Notes: generated by a model not told the origin, from the sequence alone. A DNA stretch of 64,000 nt from Nilaparvata lugens (GCF_014356525.2 NC_052506.1:23636707-23700706), one strand, 5' to 3'. Shown: positions 20,901-32,049, counted from the stretch's first letter. Program-made: numbers and translations.

Positions 20901-23900
20901 TTTACGTACAGGGTAGCCTACATTTTCACAAATTTGACATAATATATTGAATTACCATTTAGAATTGTATTCCGACGCAGGATAATCTATACGGGTACCT
21001 AGTGAAACACAAATAAGAAAATAATCACTTTGTTGTAGTCTAGATACTGTGTTTCACACACGTAAAACTCAACCTAATTTTTGATAAGAAATGAAGAGAG
21101 AATTTTACTCCTGAGAGGAGCTTCATTAGCCTTTACCGGTAGTTATTAAGTAGCGCTTTGTCATGGAAAATAACATCAATAAATCAATTGTATTTGGTTT
21201 CTGTAATGTATTTCATTCATTCGCTTGTTATTTATTTCAACAAAGATTACTTTGAAGTACTTAGGAAACCAGGGAACATATAATGAATATTTGATTCATT
21301 TTTCCATAAATATAAATGTAGATGTTACCTGCCGCTGCATAGAGTGTGGGCAACCAGTCTGTGATATGCATGAGATTTGTTGACACTCTTGGGCTTTGTT
21401 GAAAGGTGGTTGACCAAATAAATGACGGACTTCGAATGCCTCCTTCCCACAATGTTTCTTTTGCCTGTTGAATGAAAAACAATATAAAATAATTGAATTT
21501 TGAACAATGTTAATTTTATAAATTTATTGATAAATTTTAATGTCATAATTTGTTAACGTGTTTGCGTGAGTAATTGAATGGAAAGTGCATGGGTGATTTG
21601 ATGAGATGATTAAACGTCCATGCCTACCAGTGGGTTTAGAGCTCACTTGACTGTATAAGATATTACGTATGTGCCATTAAAAAGTTTCAGAAATTAAGGA
21701 GGACCTGGCTAGCCCCCTAAATTTGATTTCATTTTCTATTTTTTCTCATGCCTTTTTCCCCAAATGTATTGTAGCCTCAGAAAGTTGGCCAAATTTTCAA
21801 GGACCCTCCCTTGTCTACACTTATGCCTAGGCTAATTTAAGGTTGAAAGGTTAGTTGAAGTCTCTTTTTCTGCCAAGTGTGAATTTCAATTTTGAAATGA
21901 ACTTTATTTTTTTGAAGCTCTAATTTTAGCCGGTTGTTATTTAGTCCGGGCGCAAATGTCATGAATAAGGCACTCCGTGGTCATTTTTGGGTAACAGCCC
22001 TGGAAGATGTCTCAATTTCTTCGTTAGGTCTAGCATAATAAGGATCGTGATGATGATAAGTCGAAATCACAGGCAAACACATCGGAAACAAGATGTCCGC
22101 CAAAATTTTCAGGGTTTTGTTATATTGCTTGTATTTCAATAACCGTTCAAGATATTCAATCATTTTTCTAGACGAAAATATTTTTAAAATCTTCTTCTAC
22201 AATTTTTGTTTTTATGAAATTCTCCTCTAAAACGCATATTTTTTAGTGGTTATAACCTCCTAAAGCCCAAAAAAACGTTTTTTCAAATATTTCATTCCAT
22301 TATAACTTTTTTCGTGCAAGAGATACAGAGATATTTTGAATCTATGAAATTTAGAGCGTTTTTTCAACTTTGGAACGATATATCTTCATGCACTGTAAGT
22401 CAAGAAATGAGTTCTCCAGCGCCCTCCAAAGAAAACCCGCCTGCACGGTTTCTGGTGCGCTTTTCCATTTCTATGCATGAGGTAACAAGGTAACAAGCTT
22501 TGGTTTTACCACCAAAGTGTTTAGAATTAACCAAACTAGGATGATCGAGAGAATCGACTCATTTCGACCACTCTTTTCATGATTTATTCAACTTCAAAAA
22601 CTTGAAACATACATTTTTCGAGGACAATTTTTCACTTTCCACTCTGTAAATGAATTCGCAGTAGACATACACTAGTGTTATTGGTACTGTGTTCTAGTAT
22701 ATTTCCAAAGCTTCAAAATGACATCTGGTTGGAGGCTGTAAGTCCATATTTCACGGCTGGAGCGTCATCGGAAAAAGAGAGAAAAGTACTGTTTGCAGTG
22801 GAGAACATGCCTTTTCCACCAAATGCCAATCCCAACAATTGGAAAACCGTGTAACTCATGACTCCTTGAAGGTACAGATTTGTGAATGGTATCAATTTCT
22901 TTTAAATTTCTTCTCTTTTATTATTTGTAATAATGTGTAGAAAGAGATTACCATAGCCACCTCAAATACAATGCCCCGGCCTACGATATTGCAACGTCGC
23001 AGTGTAGGCCTAGAATCTAATACATGATTGGTGAAAAAGATCAGCTGGTATTTTTTTAAATCTTTTTCACCAATCATGTATTAGATTCTAGGCCTACACT
23101 GCTTCGTTACAACAAGCCGAATAGGAATATTGATGATGGAACAGCGAAAATACTCGTCATCATTGAATAATTCAGATGGCGGTCATTATTGACAGAAATT
23201 TTTATTTCGCTTGCTATTTAGTTATTGTGAGATATTCAGGATGATTCATAATTATGGTAAAATATTTTAATACGTGATAGTAGAGGTGAAAATAAGAAAA
23301 ACAGTTCATATAAACATATATCCATAAATGCTTCATTAGCGAGCTATACAGAGTGAAAGATTTCGCCCGGAATTCAGTTCCTCTGGTGAAATACACCGAT
23401 GCTGAATTGTTTGGGGACTAGTTTTTGAAAAACTTATGCTGGATTCATATGGAAAAGTATCTGAAAAATTGAATAAAACTAGTCTGGAAGCTGTAGTGTG
23501 AGTAGTTTTTGAGAAAAAAGTTGAAATATGCAAAAAATTCAAGTAGAAAAACACAGACTCTACGTTTGATGCCCAATAACTTTCTTTAATGACCAGTAAA
23601 CAAATAATTTTTCGCAATAAAAATTGTAGAGAATTTAATTCTGAAAAGAATTATGTAAGCTGTGTAAACTAAATTCGAATAAAAGTTAAATAAATTGTAT
23701 TCTTATGTAGTACATTACACCATAAAAATTTGCTGTTTTATGAGGAGAGAACTAATAACTTATAGGCTATAGCTGATTGCAAATAAAATATTCGGTTTTT
23801 CATGAAAAGTTTTTTTTATATAAAAGTAGCATATCTAAATGACATTAAACTTATACCAAAAGACTAGTAGATTATGCCATTAAGCCTGGGAGGAAGCTCA

Positions 23901-26900
23901 AACCGAAGTAGTAGATGATCTCCTATGATTCCTGCCCAAATGTTTACTGAAAACTGATGTTGTGGAAGATTAGGATTGATGGCATGAGGATTCTCAGCTG
24001 CCCAAATATATTGGTTGTGGACGTTAACGATAGCTGTTCTTGTAAAGTGTGCCTCGTCGGTAAATAAAACGGTTGTTAAGAAGTTTGGGTAAACAAGTTT
24101 TACTAAAAACCATCGGCAAATACCAGCACGGGGAATACAGTCTCGTGGCAATAGAGTATGAACTTTCTGGAGGTGGTATGGATGTAATTTTGCTATTTTA
24201 GTATCCTCCAAATAATAGATTGATTGACATTAAACTGCACTGACAATTCTCTTGTGCTCTTCTCTGGATGTTCATAAATTTCATTAAGAACTTGTTCTTC
24301 TAACTCAACAGTCATAGTAGATCGGGTCTGCCTGCATAAATGTGCTCTTTGGATATCAAAGAATCTGTTTCAGACAGACGTTGATGAATAGTGGCAAAAA
24401 ACCTTGAACTTGGACATATCGGTTAGGAAGTTCTCTTGATACAAACGTCTTGCTTCAGTACTATTACAGTGTCCCATCCATACATTAAATGCATGTCAGC
24501 TAATTCGGAGTATGAATAAGGCACTCCGTGGTCATTTTTGGGTAACAGCCCTGGAAGATGTCTCAATTTCTTCGTTAGGTCTAGCATAATAAGGATCGTG
24601 ATGATGATAAGTCGAAATCACAGGCAAACACATCGGAAACAAGATGTCCGCCAAAATTTTCAGGGTTTTGTTATATTGCTTGTATTTCAATAACCGTTCA
24701 AGATATTCAATCATTTTTCTAGACGAAAATATTTTTAAAATCTTCTTCTAAAATTTTTGTTTTTATGAAATTCTCCTCTAAAACGCATATTCTTTTAGTG
24801 GTTATAACCTCCTAAAGCCCAAAAAAAACGTTTTTTCAAATATTTCATTCCATTATAACTTTTTTCGTGCAAGAGATACAGAGATATTTGAATCTATGAA
24901 ATTTAGAGCGTTTTTTCAACTTTGGAACGATATATCTTCATGCACTGTAAGTCAAGAAATGAGTTCTCCAGCGCCCTCCAAAGAAAACCCGCCTGCACGG
25001 TTTCTGGTGCGCTTTTCCATTTCTATGCATGAGGTAACAAGGTAACAAGCTTTGGTTTTACCACCAAAGTGTTTAGAATTAACCAAACTAGGATGATCGA
25101 GAGAATCGACTCATTTCGACCACTCTTTTCATGATTTATTCAACTTCAAAAACTTGAAACATACATTTTTCGGGGACAATTTTTCACTTTCCACTCTGTA
25201 AATGAATTCGCAGTGGACATACACTAGTGTTATTGGTACTGTGTTCTAGTATATTTCCAAAGCTTCAAAATGACATCTGGTTGGAGGCTGTAAGTCCATA
25301 TTTCACGGCTGGAGCGTCATCGGAAAAAGAGAGAAAAGTACTGTTTGCAGCGGAGAACATGCTTTTTCCACCAAATGCCAATCCCAACAATTGGAAAACC
25401 GTGTAACTCATGACTCCTTGAAGGTACAGATTTGTGAATGGTATCAATTTCTTTTAAATTTATTCTCTTTTATTATTTGTAATAATGTGTAGAAAGAGAT
25501 TACCATAGCCACCTCAAATACAATGCCCCGGCCTACGATATTGCAACGTCGCAGTGTAGGCCTAGAATCTAATACATGATTGGTGAAAAAGATCAGCTGG
25601 TATTTTTTTAAATCTTTTTCACCAATCATGTATTAGATTCTAGGCCTACACTGCGACGTTGCAATATCGTAGGCCGGGGCTTTGTATTAGAGGTGGCTAT
25701 GAGATTACCCATGATGGCAATCTCAAACATTTTGTCATCACAAAAAACAAGATGGCGGCAAAAATAAACCAATTTTCAAGAAATCGTCTGTAATTCTAAT
25801 AATGTCGAGGATATTGGCTCACTCAATTCAGCCATCTGGAAGCTTCAAAATAATCATACTACAATATCCGGAAGATTTATCTATTTCCAATAACTTTTAC
25901 TATGGTCAATATAACTTCAAACTCTTGAAATCAGATTTTTGGCCGCCATCTTGGTTTTTTCTATGATGACAAACATTTTTGAGATTGCCATCATGGATAA
26001 TCTATTTCCACACATCTTCACGAAAAGATGATTGATACCATTTTCAAGTCTTTACCTTCAAGGGGTCATGAGTTACATATGGTTTTCTAATTGTTCAGGT
26101 TTGGTAAAATGGTGAAAAAAGAGTGTTTTCCGCTGCAAACAGTTGTTTTTGCTCTTTTTCCAATAACGCTCCAGCCGTAGAAGATGGACTTACAGCCTTG
26201 AACTAGATATAATTTTGAAGGTTTAGAAATATACTAGAACAATGTACCAATAACACTATCAGTGTATGTCTACTACGAATACATTTACAGGGTGGAAAGT
26301 GAAATATTGTCCCCGAAAAATGTATGTTTCAAGTTTTTGAAGTTGAATAAATCATGTGTCCCTGTGACTGGATCTGAATCATTTTTATCTGACCCATAGT
26401 TATTCTTTAATTAATAATTACAGTTCGTCAATATCTAGACATTTCGAACAGAAAACATGAAATTTCCGACAGTTTTGAGCTAGGTCTGTTGTTCCTTTCC
26501 TGATCATTTGTATGATCATGAGTGTCATGGATTGTATAGTTAAATAAATAAATAAAATGAATAATGATTCTACTCACCCCTCGCAGAGGGTAGTTCGAGC
26601 CCCAATTGGGAAACAGGCCAATGTTTGGTCGCTGGTTGTCAGTAGCTGGTGCTCCATTGTCTGACATGAAAACGATAATTGTGTTATCCAACATGGATCT
26701 GCGGTGAAGAGCTGAAACTATTTCACCCACTGACTCATCCAGTTTGGCCACCATCGCTTTAAAAAAATAAAAATAAAAATACATAAATAGACAAGTAGAT
26801 GAATGAATAAATAAAAAGACCAGTTTGATTATTCTGAGTTTGATGAATATTGATACTTGAATACCTATAATATGAATATAAAGTATTTTGATAGGGCTAA

Positions 26901-29900
26901 TTGAAAATTCAACTAATGATTGATCATGTTAAAAGCAAAGTGGTGTAAGTCACATCGGCTGCATTCTGAGATATTATGAGTACCCTTGTAATATGACAGT
27001 AGCCTATGTATTGATTTATTTTAATATTTTTTGTCTTCTCTTTCAGCAGTAAAGTGATTTAGTTTATAGAAAAAATACTTATTTTCTATGACTTTTATTT
27101 TCCGGTATTAAACCCTCACATTTATTACATTTTATTTCATTTTTTGTTTCGATTTCTTTATTATCTCTGTATATTTTGTATTGTATTTGTATTTTCTGCT
27201 AACGACGTGGTTAAGTGGTAGAGTGGACATTACTGTCCAAACTTCGCCTCGTCATAAATAAAAAAGTCATTCTATTCTATATTTAATTATGATATTGATT
27301 TATAATAAACTAAAAACTTGAACAATATAAAAATTATAATAAATGAGTGTTCAATAAAAAAATATTACAAGGGTACCATACCTACTAGTATTTCTATAAT
27401 ATTGAATGTGATATATACTGTACTTCAATTTTTTCAAGTTTCGTGCTCAATTCTTGAGCTATTTCCACAACTTGTGCAGTAGAAATCTATTGTGGTGGTT
27501 GTTATTGCTTTTGTTTCATAATGCTGGTCTCAAGAAAACTTTCTCAACAAAACTGTCAACATCCATGTTTGGATCCACGATACTAGCTGACAAAATTAAC
27601 CGAGCTATTATCGCAGTTCATGTCAATGGTCAGGACCCAAGAGCGATTTATAGCTCAGCTCCAACATGAATTCTTTCTTGTTAAATTCTTTTCATTCTTA
27701 TTCATTTAATTTATTGTTTCTTTAATCCTATTAATACTTTTCTTCTATATTTTATCTTATCAATTCGTTCTTATTAGAAAGCACTACTGCATTATCTATG
27801 CTTCGCAGCTATACCTATACTTCATACAAAATTACTTTTGACTTGGAGGAATATGCAGCGCAGAGAAATGGAGGGAGATCAGCCAATTACAGTGATGGAT
27901 AGTCATAGGTAGAAGCGCAGTTGCCAATTTATCGATTAGAGTCAGTCGACTGAATGCTTTCAGAGAGGAAACTTCATAAGTTTAACATGAACGCTTGAAT
28001 ACTCACTAGAAATGAGAGAACACTGGCTGGTTCAGAATGGCAACATCACGGCCGTTGTATCCCTATCTCGGTATGCCTTCTCTGCTGCGCATGTCCCTCC
28101 CAAGTCAAAAGTAATTTTGTACGGAATATAGAATTACCTCCGACTTGGAGGGATATGCGGAGCAGAGAAATCGAGGGAGATTATCCAATTACAGTGATGT
28201 AATTAGAAAGAAGTACACCAAATAATTGACGATCAGACTCAGTTGATGCAGGAAACTAGGAATGCATATCATGAGGTGTTGGACACTCACTAAAGACGAC
28301 TAAACGCTGTCCGCTTTAGCACGGCAACATCGCCGCCGCTGTATCCCTACTTTTCGCTGCTCCGCATATCCCTATAAGTCGGAAGTAGTTTTAAATCGAC
28401 TATTAGTATTAATGATCACATGAACGCCCCTATTATACTCACCGGCATAAGTGCGCCGCTGAGGATCGACGATATGCTGGAACCGGTTGATGACCTCCTG
28501 CGGCGCCTCTAGCAGCTTTCCGCGGTTGCCGGCATGAACCGCCAGGTGGGCCACATACAGGAAGAGCGGCCGCCCCACCGGATGGCTGTGGATCACGTTC
28601 ACCGCCTCCTCTGTGTAGACGTCGGTCGCGTACCGGCCTTGCAGGTCGTAGGCGATGCTGCCGTTGCGACGCAGGTCGAAGCCGGTGAACTCGCCCTCTG
28701 GGTACTGCAACAACCGGGGGATTCAGAGCAAGCGAAGCTACTGGCACACGAAGGGTCATACCATATAAAGCGTTTTCGCACTGGCGGCGGGCGGACAAGT
28801 CGGCAGGGCAGGTAGCTCTCCGTTTGGCTGATTCGGTTGGCGACTGAAAAAACGCTTATGGTCTGGCCCTTATTGAGAGTAGCAAGTTGCTGGGAATGGG
28901 TTCAACTGAACTTTTGAGCTTTAAAATATCAATCAGGTAACGGAATAAGAATTTCACTTGCTGTGTAGTTGAGAAGTTGATATTGTGGTAATATTATTCA
29001 TATTGAATGGAAAGACTAAGAATTGTTTTTGACAATTTCTTAGTCTTTTTTATTGAATAGGAATACGAATTCAGAAAAGGCGAAAAGACCGGTTCACTTA
29101 TTGGGAGTATAACAAATAATGTTGGTGATTACAGATTCATGTGAATTGTTGAACAGAAAAAGGATAAGTACTGTCTTGTCCTATGAAGAATAAAAGTGCC
29201 AGACCACGAAGTGTTATTTCAGGCGTCAACACAATCAGCCAATTGGAGAGCTTGCAAATGGCAGAAAGCTCTCCGATTAGCTGATTGAGTTGGCGCCTGA
29301 AAAAAACGCTAAACGTGGTCTGGCTCTTAGAATGAATATTAGTATACTTGAAAATATAATAATTTATTTGAAAACTCCGACTTTGAGGGATATGCGAAGC
29401 AGAGAAATGGAGGGATAGGACATCAGCCAACTACAGTGATGAATAGGTCATAGAAAGAAGCGCAGTTATTGCCAAGTTTTCGATCAGACTCGGTCGATGA
29501 AATGATTTCAGAAAGGAAACTACTTATGTGTATCATGAGCTGTTGAACACTCACTAAAAGGCTGTCCGCTTCAGCACGGCAACATCGCCACTGCTGTATC
29601 CATACTTTTCTCTGCTCCGCATATCTCTCCAAGTCGAAAGTATAGTTGATAGACTATAATGAATTTCTTGATAGCTGTATGGATTATTTTTATTGTATGC
29701 TCACAATATCCTGGAGAATATAGTCGTAGTAGCTAGTGAAACCGCCGTAATATCCGAGATGAGTGTCGAAGCCGCGATACTGCGGCGTATAGTCGCGGCG
29801 ATAGTAGCCGAGATGCCATTTGCCGACCGCGTGTGTGCTGTAACCCAGGTCCCGCATGTACTGCGGCAGGATTTTGTAGGAAAGCGGGAGGCCGCGCGGT

Positions 29901-30784
29901 TCCGCGGCCAGTAGGGGCGGTCCTTGCATACCTACAATGGCAACAATTTTCAAATATTAGAAAATATCCTGAACCAGACATGACAGGAGTAAAATAGAAT
30001 TTATTGTCCCTGTTGATTATTCAATGATTTTTGAGTTAAGTATGGAAATAGAATCATATATATCTGGACCTTCGTTGCATGAAAAAATACAAGCTAATAG
30101 TTCAGTAATTTCCTATTCTAATAACAAACTGACTATGAAAAAAAACAAGCTAGCCAGTTTGTATTTTCTTATGCAATATAATTATATTTTTATAATCCAA
30201 CAAATATATTATCTGTGAGGAGGGGGGGGGTTAAGTCATTCAGCACCAATTTTTCGTGCACAGAAAAGGGTTTTAAGATTTATGTTCAGGATACCACCTA
30301 GATTCTCAAGTTCAATGATAACATAATATCAACAGTCCCCAGTCTCTACCTGTATAATTTGGCGGTCTTTTCTTTTAGATTGAGAAATGATTAGGAAACG
30401 GGAGTTCATATTCATGAACATACATAATACAAGATATAGGCCTATAGGAATGGCATATTAGACTGGAACAGCACCGCACCGATTTTTATGAGGTTAACAT
30501 TATTGTGTATTCATTTTGTGAAGTTATTCTGTATTTTGTATATCTATATATTATATTGTGAACGTAGATGGTGCAACTATTGCAATTTCAACAGTATTTT
30601 AGAAATTCAAAGCTAGTTACCAACCAGTCTTGATAGGATAACGCCCCGTCATCAGAGCGGCTCTTGAAGGCGTGCATTGCGGTTGCACGTAGTGATTGTT
30701 GAGTATGACGCCGTTGAAGGCCAGAGCGTCCAAATTTGGGGTCGGAATCTGATCTGAACCATGGAAGCCGACGTCGTTCCATCC
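14542..30784 (-). CDS. Arylsulfatase B-like sulfatase (7 exons seen, 5' exon missing)
   Basis: Exons in coding order are 30784-30625, 29931-29705, 28704-28443, 26756-26578, 21464-21329, 19904-19722 and 14963-14542. All junctions are AG/GT, all phases agree, and the total is 1569 bases (522 residues plus stop). Sulfatase hallmarks are present: G-W-N-D-V-G-F-H-G, the C-T-P-S-R site whose cysteine becomes formylglycine, [13 protein letters not shown], and the metal ligands S-D-N-G. The type B order Y-P-L-R-G / L-W-E-G-G / D-W-L-P-T-L is kept. The enzyme hydrolyses sulfate esters, usually in lysosomes or outside the cell. The signal peptide and first Asp pair should lie in an upstream exon not recognised here. 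Insects carry many paralogues, so the exact orthologue is uncertain. Confidence 0.93.
15020..16328 (+). pseudogene. Decayed LINE: coiled-coil + esterase-like ORF1 and start of endonuclease
   Basis: Broken frames on the plus strand, antisense to the arylsulfatase intron, read a Glu/Lys coiled coil (15126-15460), then Y-A-D-S-Q-G-R-N-V and L-V-I-Q-A-G (15560-15765). Further on come [11 protein letters not shown] and [11 protein letters not shown]...Y-F-S-E-H-W (16205-16305). The middle part resembles the SGNH esterase domain of CR1-like LINE ORF1; the last resembles the opening of an APE-type endonuclease. Several stops and frameshifts interrupt it, and no reverse transcriptase follows. Recognition rests on motifs only. 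Confidence 0.65.
16325..17405. repeat. Dispersed repeat, related to 36950-38215 and 31380-31560
   Basis: CATCTTGCATGACTGTTTAT through GACGTACCCCCC (16329-16745) matches 37767-38215 directly. The following part (16745-17110) matches 37020-37400 in reverse complement. Bases 17220-17400, with GAAGCCGCCCTCTGGCGTG, match 31410-31560 inverted. It is non-coding, probably a large decayed foldback element. Confidence 0.75.
17765..18297 (+). repeat. Dispersed non-coding repeat, copy 2 of the 3350-4021 family
   Basis: Shares GAGCCGTTTTCGAGAAAA, CGCCATTTT, GGACTCAGGGGAC and the AGGGCAAGGAAAGTAAAAA end with copy 1. Its CA tract is only a few units long. An internal ~150-base segment (GAGACTCATG...GTTGATAG) is itself repeated at 17760 and 17907. 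Confidence 0.8.
18716..18941. repeat. 57-bp minisatellite, four near-identical units
   Basis: The unit beginning ACAAATGGACCATTGG and ending GAGAATGGCAC repeats at exactly 57-base spacing with almost no differences. Because 57 is a multiple of three, four frames stay open across it. The frames encode 19-residue repeats. There is no sign that it is a gene. Confidence 0.95.
19092..19430. mobile_element. Foldback MITE, TTAGACCAGTTATAGAATAG ends
   Basis: TTAGACCAGTTATAGAATAG (left) is inverted relative to CTATTCTATAACTGGTCTAA (right). The arms also include GAAGCCAACATCTACTG and GTGACGTCA with their complements. Non-coding, in the last arylsulfatase intron. Confidence 0.8.
19722..19904 (-). CDS. 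Arylsulfatase exon (D-I-D-G-V-D-H-W)
   Basis: Acceptor attctag, donor gtgagt. It encodes [19 protein letters not shown] and ends K-M-I-F. Most of it, with its acceptor, is repeated 207 bases upstream (on the gene's strand). Confidence 0.92.
19997..20204 (-). repeat. Partial tandem duplication of arylsulfatase exon, acceptor and intron
   Basis: Bases ~19790-19996 recur 207 bases later almost unchanged, so a second copy of the acceptor and the first ~40 codons ends at 20111. The duplicated exon lacks the authentic donor and runs into intron sequence. The period is a multiple of three and the frame stays open across both copies. Confidence 0.88.
20222..20490 (+). repeat. Dispersed repeat, copy 2 of the 2518-2779 family
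   Basis: Reverse-complement match to 2518-2779. On this strand it ends ATGAATAAAGAATAAATAAT, suggesting a retroelement 3' end with a poly(A) signal. A fragment of the same family (TTTCGGACTATGTGTAACC) lies in the arylsulfatase intron at 19960-19990 and was co-duplicated there. Confidence 0.7.
20535..20884. mobile_element. MITE with internal AACAAAATGTTG repeats
   Basis: The left end GAGCTGCTTTTACAACAAAG and the right end complementary to GGCCGCCTTTACACCAGAG both continue into GTTGTCAAC, so the terminal repeat is about 28 bases and imperfect. The interior repeats AACAAAATGTTG or close variants several times. The type of ends suggests hAT, but no clear target duplication was found. Confidence 0.65.
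21329..21464 (-). CDS. Arylsulfatase exon (L-W-E-G-G / D-W-L-P-T-L)
   Basis: Acceptor caacag, donor gtaaca. It opens [11 protein letters not shown] and closes [13 protein letters not shown], both conserved blocks of arylsulfatase B. Phase 0 in, phase 1 out. Confidence 0.93.
21961..23102. repeat. Direct repeat copy A (1.14 kb)
   Basis: Begins ATGAATAAGGCACTCCGTGG and is almost identical to 24512-25655. It stops in the right arm of the hairpin at CTAGGCCTACACTGC, where copy B continues. No functional coding region is supported. Confidence 0.85.
23864..24511 (-). pseudogene. Tc1/mariner-type transposase relic
   Basis: Minus-strand frames read, with frameshifts, a helix-turn-helix part ([13 protein letters not shown], then K-E-H-I-Y-A-G-R-P) and a catalytic part ([17 protein letters not shown]). 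This is the DDE transposase of the IS630/Tc1/mariner group up to the first catalytic Asp region. The second Asp and the third acidic residue are missing because the copy is truncated. It lies between direct-repeat copies A and B. Confidence 0.75.
24512..26363. mobile_element. Direct repeat copy B extending into a large foldback
   Basis: The first 1.14 kb repeats 21961-23102. From 25131 the sequence is mirrored: CATGATTTATTCAACTTC reappears as its complement at ~26345-26362. The centre is a near-perfect hairpin with ~95-base arms at about 25498-25591 and 25610-25712, which include CTACGATATTGCAACGTCGC and its complement. It is probably one non-autonomous foldback element whose second copy (A) is truncated. 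Confidence 0.75.
26578..26756 (-). CDS. Arylsulfatase exon with S-D-N-G metal site
   Basis: Acceptor ttttaaag, donor gtgagt. It encodes [13 protein letters not shown], then V-F-M-S-D-N-G-A-P and ends N-Y-P-L-R-G in phase 0. Asp and Asn of S-D-N-G are the second pair of calcium ligands. Confidence 0.93.
26785..27826. other. Arylsulfatase intron, no recognised feature
   Basis: AT-rich. A short run ACGTGGTTAAGTGGTAGAGT (27203 onward), ending in AATAAATAAAAAAG, looks like a retroelement 3' end, but it is too short to classify. Confidence 0.35.
27827..28124. mobile_element. MITE family 'GACTTGGAGGGATATGC', copy 1
   Basis: Left end ACAAAATTACTTTTGACTTGG, right end CCAAGTCAAAAGTAATTTTGT, inverted. 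The sub-terminal GCAGAGAAATGGAGGGA and GGCAACATCACGGCCG blocks are shared with copies at 28132, 29373 and 51966. Confidence 0.8.
28132..28393. mobile_element. MITE family 'GACTTGGAGGGATATGC', copy 2
   Basis: Begins TCCGACTTGGAGGGATATGC and ends GCATATCCCTATAAGTCGGA. It follows copy 1 by about 10 bases and ends 50 bases before the arylsulfatase exon's donor side. Confidence 0.8.
28443..28704 (-). CDS. Arylsulfatase exon, central domain
   Basis: Acceptor gttgcag, donor gtgagt. It encodes [17 protein letters not shown], then [13 protein letters not shown] and ends R-R-T-Y-A. The His in the A-V-H segment matches the substrate-side histidine of type B sulfatases. High GC; a MITE lies 45 bases upstream. 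Confidence 0.93.
28748..28872. mobile_element. Short MITE adjacent to arylsulfatase exon, GGTCATACCATA ends
   Basis: GAAGGGTCATACCATATAAAG faces CTTATGGTCTGGCCCTT in inverted orientation. The interior is related to 29192-29335 (AGCTCTCC...GCTGATT...GTTGGCG). Confidence 0.65.
29192..29335. mobile_element. Short MITE, AGTGCCAGACCACG ends
   Basis: Nearly the whole element is inverted: AGTGCCAGACCACG...TTTCAGGCGTCAAC against GTTGGCGCCTGAAA...CGTGGTCTGGCTCTT. It would form a ~55-bp stem. Confidence 0.75.
29373..29642. mobile_element. MITE family 'GACTTGGAGGGATATGC', copy 3
   Basis: Begins ACTCCGACTTTGAGGGATATG and ends CATATCTCTCCAAGTCGAAAG, with the same inner blocks as copies 1 and 2. All three lie in two neighbouring arylsulfatase introns. 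Confidence 0.78.
29705..29931 (-). CDS. Arylsulfatase exon with second sulfatase signature
   Basis: Acceptor attgtag, donor gtgagc. It encodes [29 protein letters not shown] and [10 protein letters not shown]. The Lys and His of G-K-W-H are active-site residues in this family. The exon is GC-rich relative to its introns. Confidence 0.93.
30245..30480 (+). pseudogene. LINE reverse transcriptase C-terminal relic
   Basis: With stops and a frameshift the plus strand reads [15 protein letters not shown], then [12 protein letters not shown], and H-I-H-E-H-T...Y-K-I. This is the Q-K-R / P-S-L-Y-I-Y pattern found at the C-terminus of CR1/jockey-type LINE ORF2. The fragment is short and dead. Confidence 0.65.
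30625..30784 (-). CDS. Arylsulfatase exon with C-T-P-S-R active site
   Basis: Acceptor tttcag, donor gttggt. It opens in phase 0 with [11 protein letters not shown] and holds [14 protein letters not shown], the sulfatase signature with the modifiable cysteine. It ends one base into a glycine codon that the next exon completes. About 40-60 residues normally precede this point. Confidence 0.93.
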
Positions 30785-32049
30785 CTGAAACAAGCAGATC
30801 AACAAAAATTGATTAGTCTAGCTAAACGCTAGTAGGTATTATTGTTCTATGAAATAAACTAAAGAATTATTTTAAACTAATAAATTGCGAATACTGGACT
30901 TTAAGAAAACTCTCTGGAAAATAATAGGTACAATACTGATAAAAAATGAAAAAGATTTTTTTTTGATTACTTCTTCTTTCGTGTATAACAACCAAATATT
31001 TGAAAATAATTATACTAGGTGGGATGATTCATATGTTTTTCATAGAAAGTGTTCGGAAAAAAATGTAAAAGTCTCTAAATTTACCAGCAATCTCTAAATT
31101 TAAGTATACTTATAATTTTCTATAATAATTATTCAATATTCAAGGAGCCCTATTAAAATACTTTATTCGAAAATAATAACTATAGAGATATTTTGTTCTA
31201 CTGTATTTTGATATTTTGTTTGTTTGAGATATTTTATTTTTAGTTTCTTGACTTGCGTACATTTCGAAATTCCGCTCTCACCACTATAAAGTTTGGAAAA
31301 CATCCTGCTATTGGTCAAGATCGAAGATGCCAAGTTTCATGTGTATTAACATGGAATCTGGTTAGCAAACATGTTGTTATAGTCCAGTCAAATGGTCATT
31401 TTTCAGGAAACAGCCCTGAAAGAATTTTTCTCGACACTTCTATACGTATTTTGGGGCGCTGAATTCGAATCTGAAATTTGCTGACACGCCAGAGGGCGGC
31501 TTCAACCCCAAAACCCCTAAAATTTCGGACTTTTTTCAATTTTTCCATTTAATCTCGAAAGTTTATGGAGAAAAATCATGTTCTACAAAATGTGCTGTCA
31601 GGTGTGACTCTCAATGTAATAATCAAATAAAATAGATCATTTTAGAAAGAATTAGCAAATTGAAAAACGATCAGCATAGTCAAGGTAGAATTATTATAAA
31701 ATTGAATCCTCTTTTCTGATAAGAGGTACAGCTATTATCGATAAAGCGATAAGAGATCAATGAAAGATCTAATTATAGACTAGTCTAAATTCTTTGCCAT
31801 AAATAACATTATGGAAAATATTGTAATTTGTTCTTGGCAAACACAAAAATAAACATTCATGTAATTTAGAGGTTGGAATTCTTGTTTTGATTTTGTAGGT
31901 CACATGATCTCAGTTCTACCGACAATTTATTCAACTTATTGCTCAATTAATCAGCTGACCGACCAACCAGCTATTGTAACAAAAATACATTTTATTCCAC
32001 TATAATATCTATGTATAAATAAATAAATAAATAAATGAATAAATATATA
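30785..32049. other. Region upstream of the arylsulfatase active-site exon
   Basis: Searched on the minus strand for the expected signal-peptide/Asp-Asp exon; none was recognised. Bases 31380-31560 are an inverted copy of 17220-17405 (CCAGAGGGCGGCTTCA). The rest is AT-rich without clear features. Confidence 0.45.

Noticed and set aside
23336..23617. 93-codon minus-strand frame near the transposase relic
   Set aside because: No family resemblance and no splice context; probably chance in AT-rich DNA.
28439..28815. Long frames on both strands of the GC-rich arylsulfatase exon
   Set aside because: They are shadows of the true reading frame, which is fixed by sulfatase motifs and matching splice phases.
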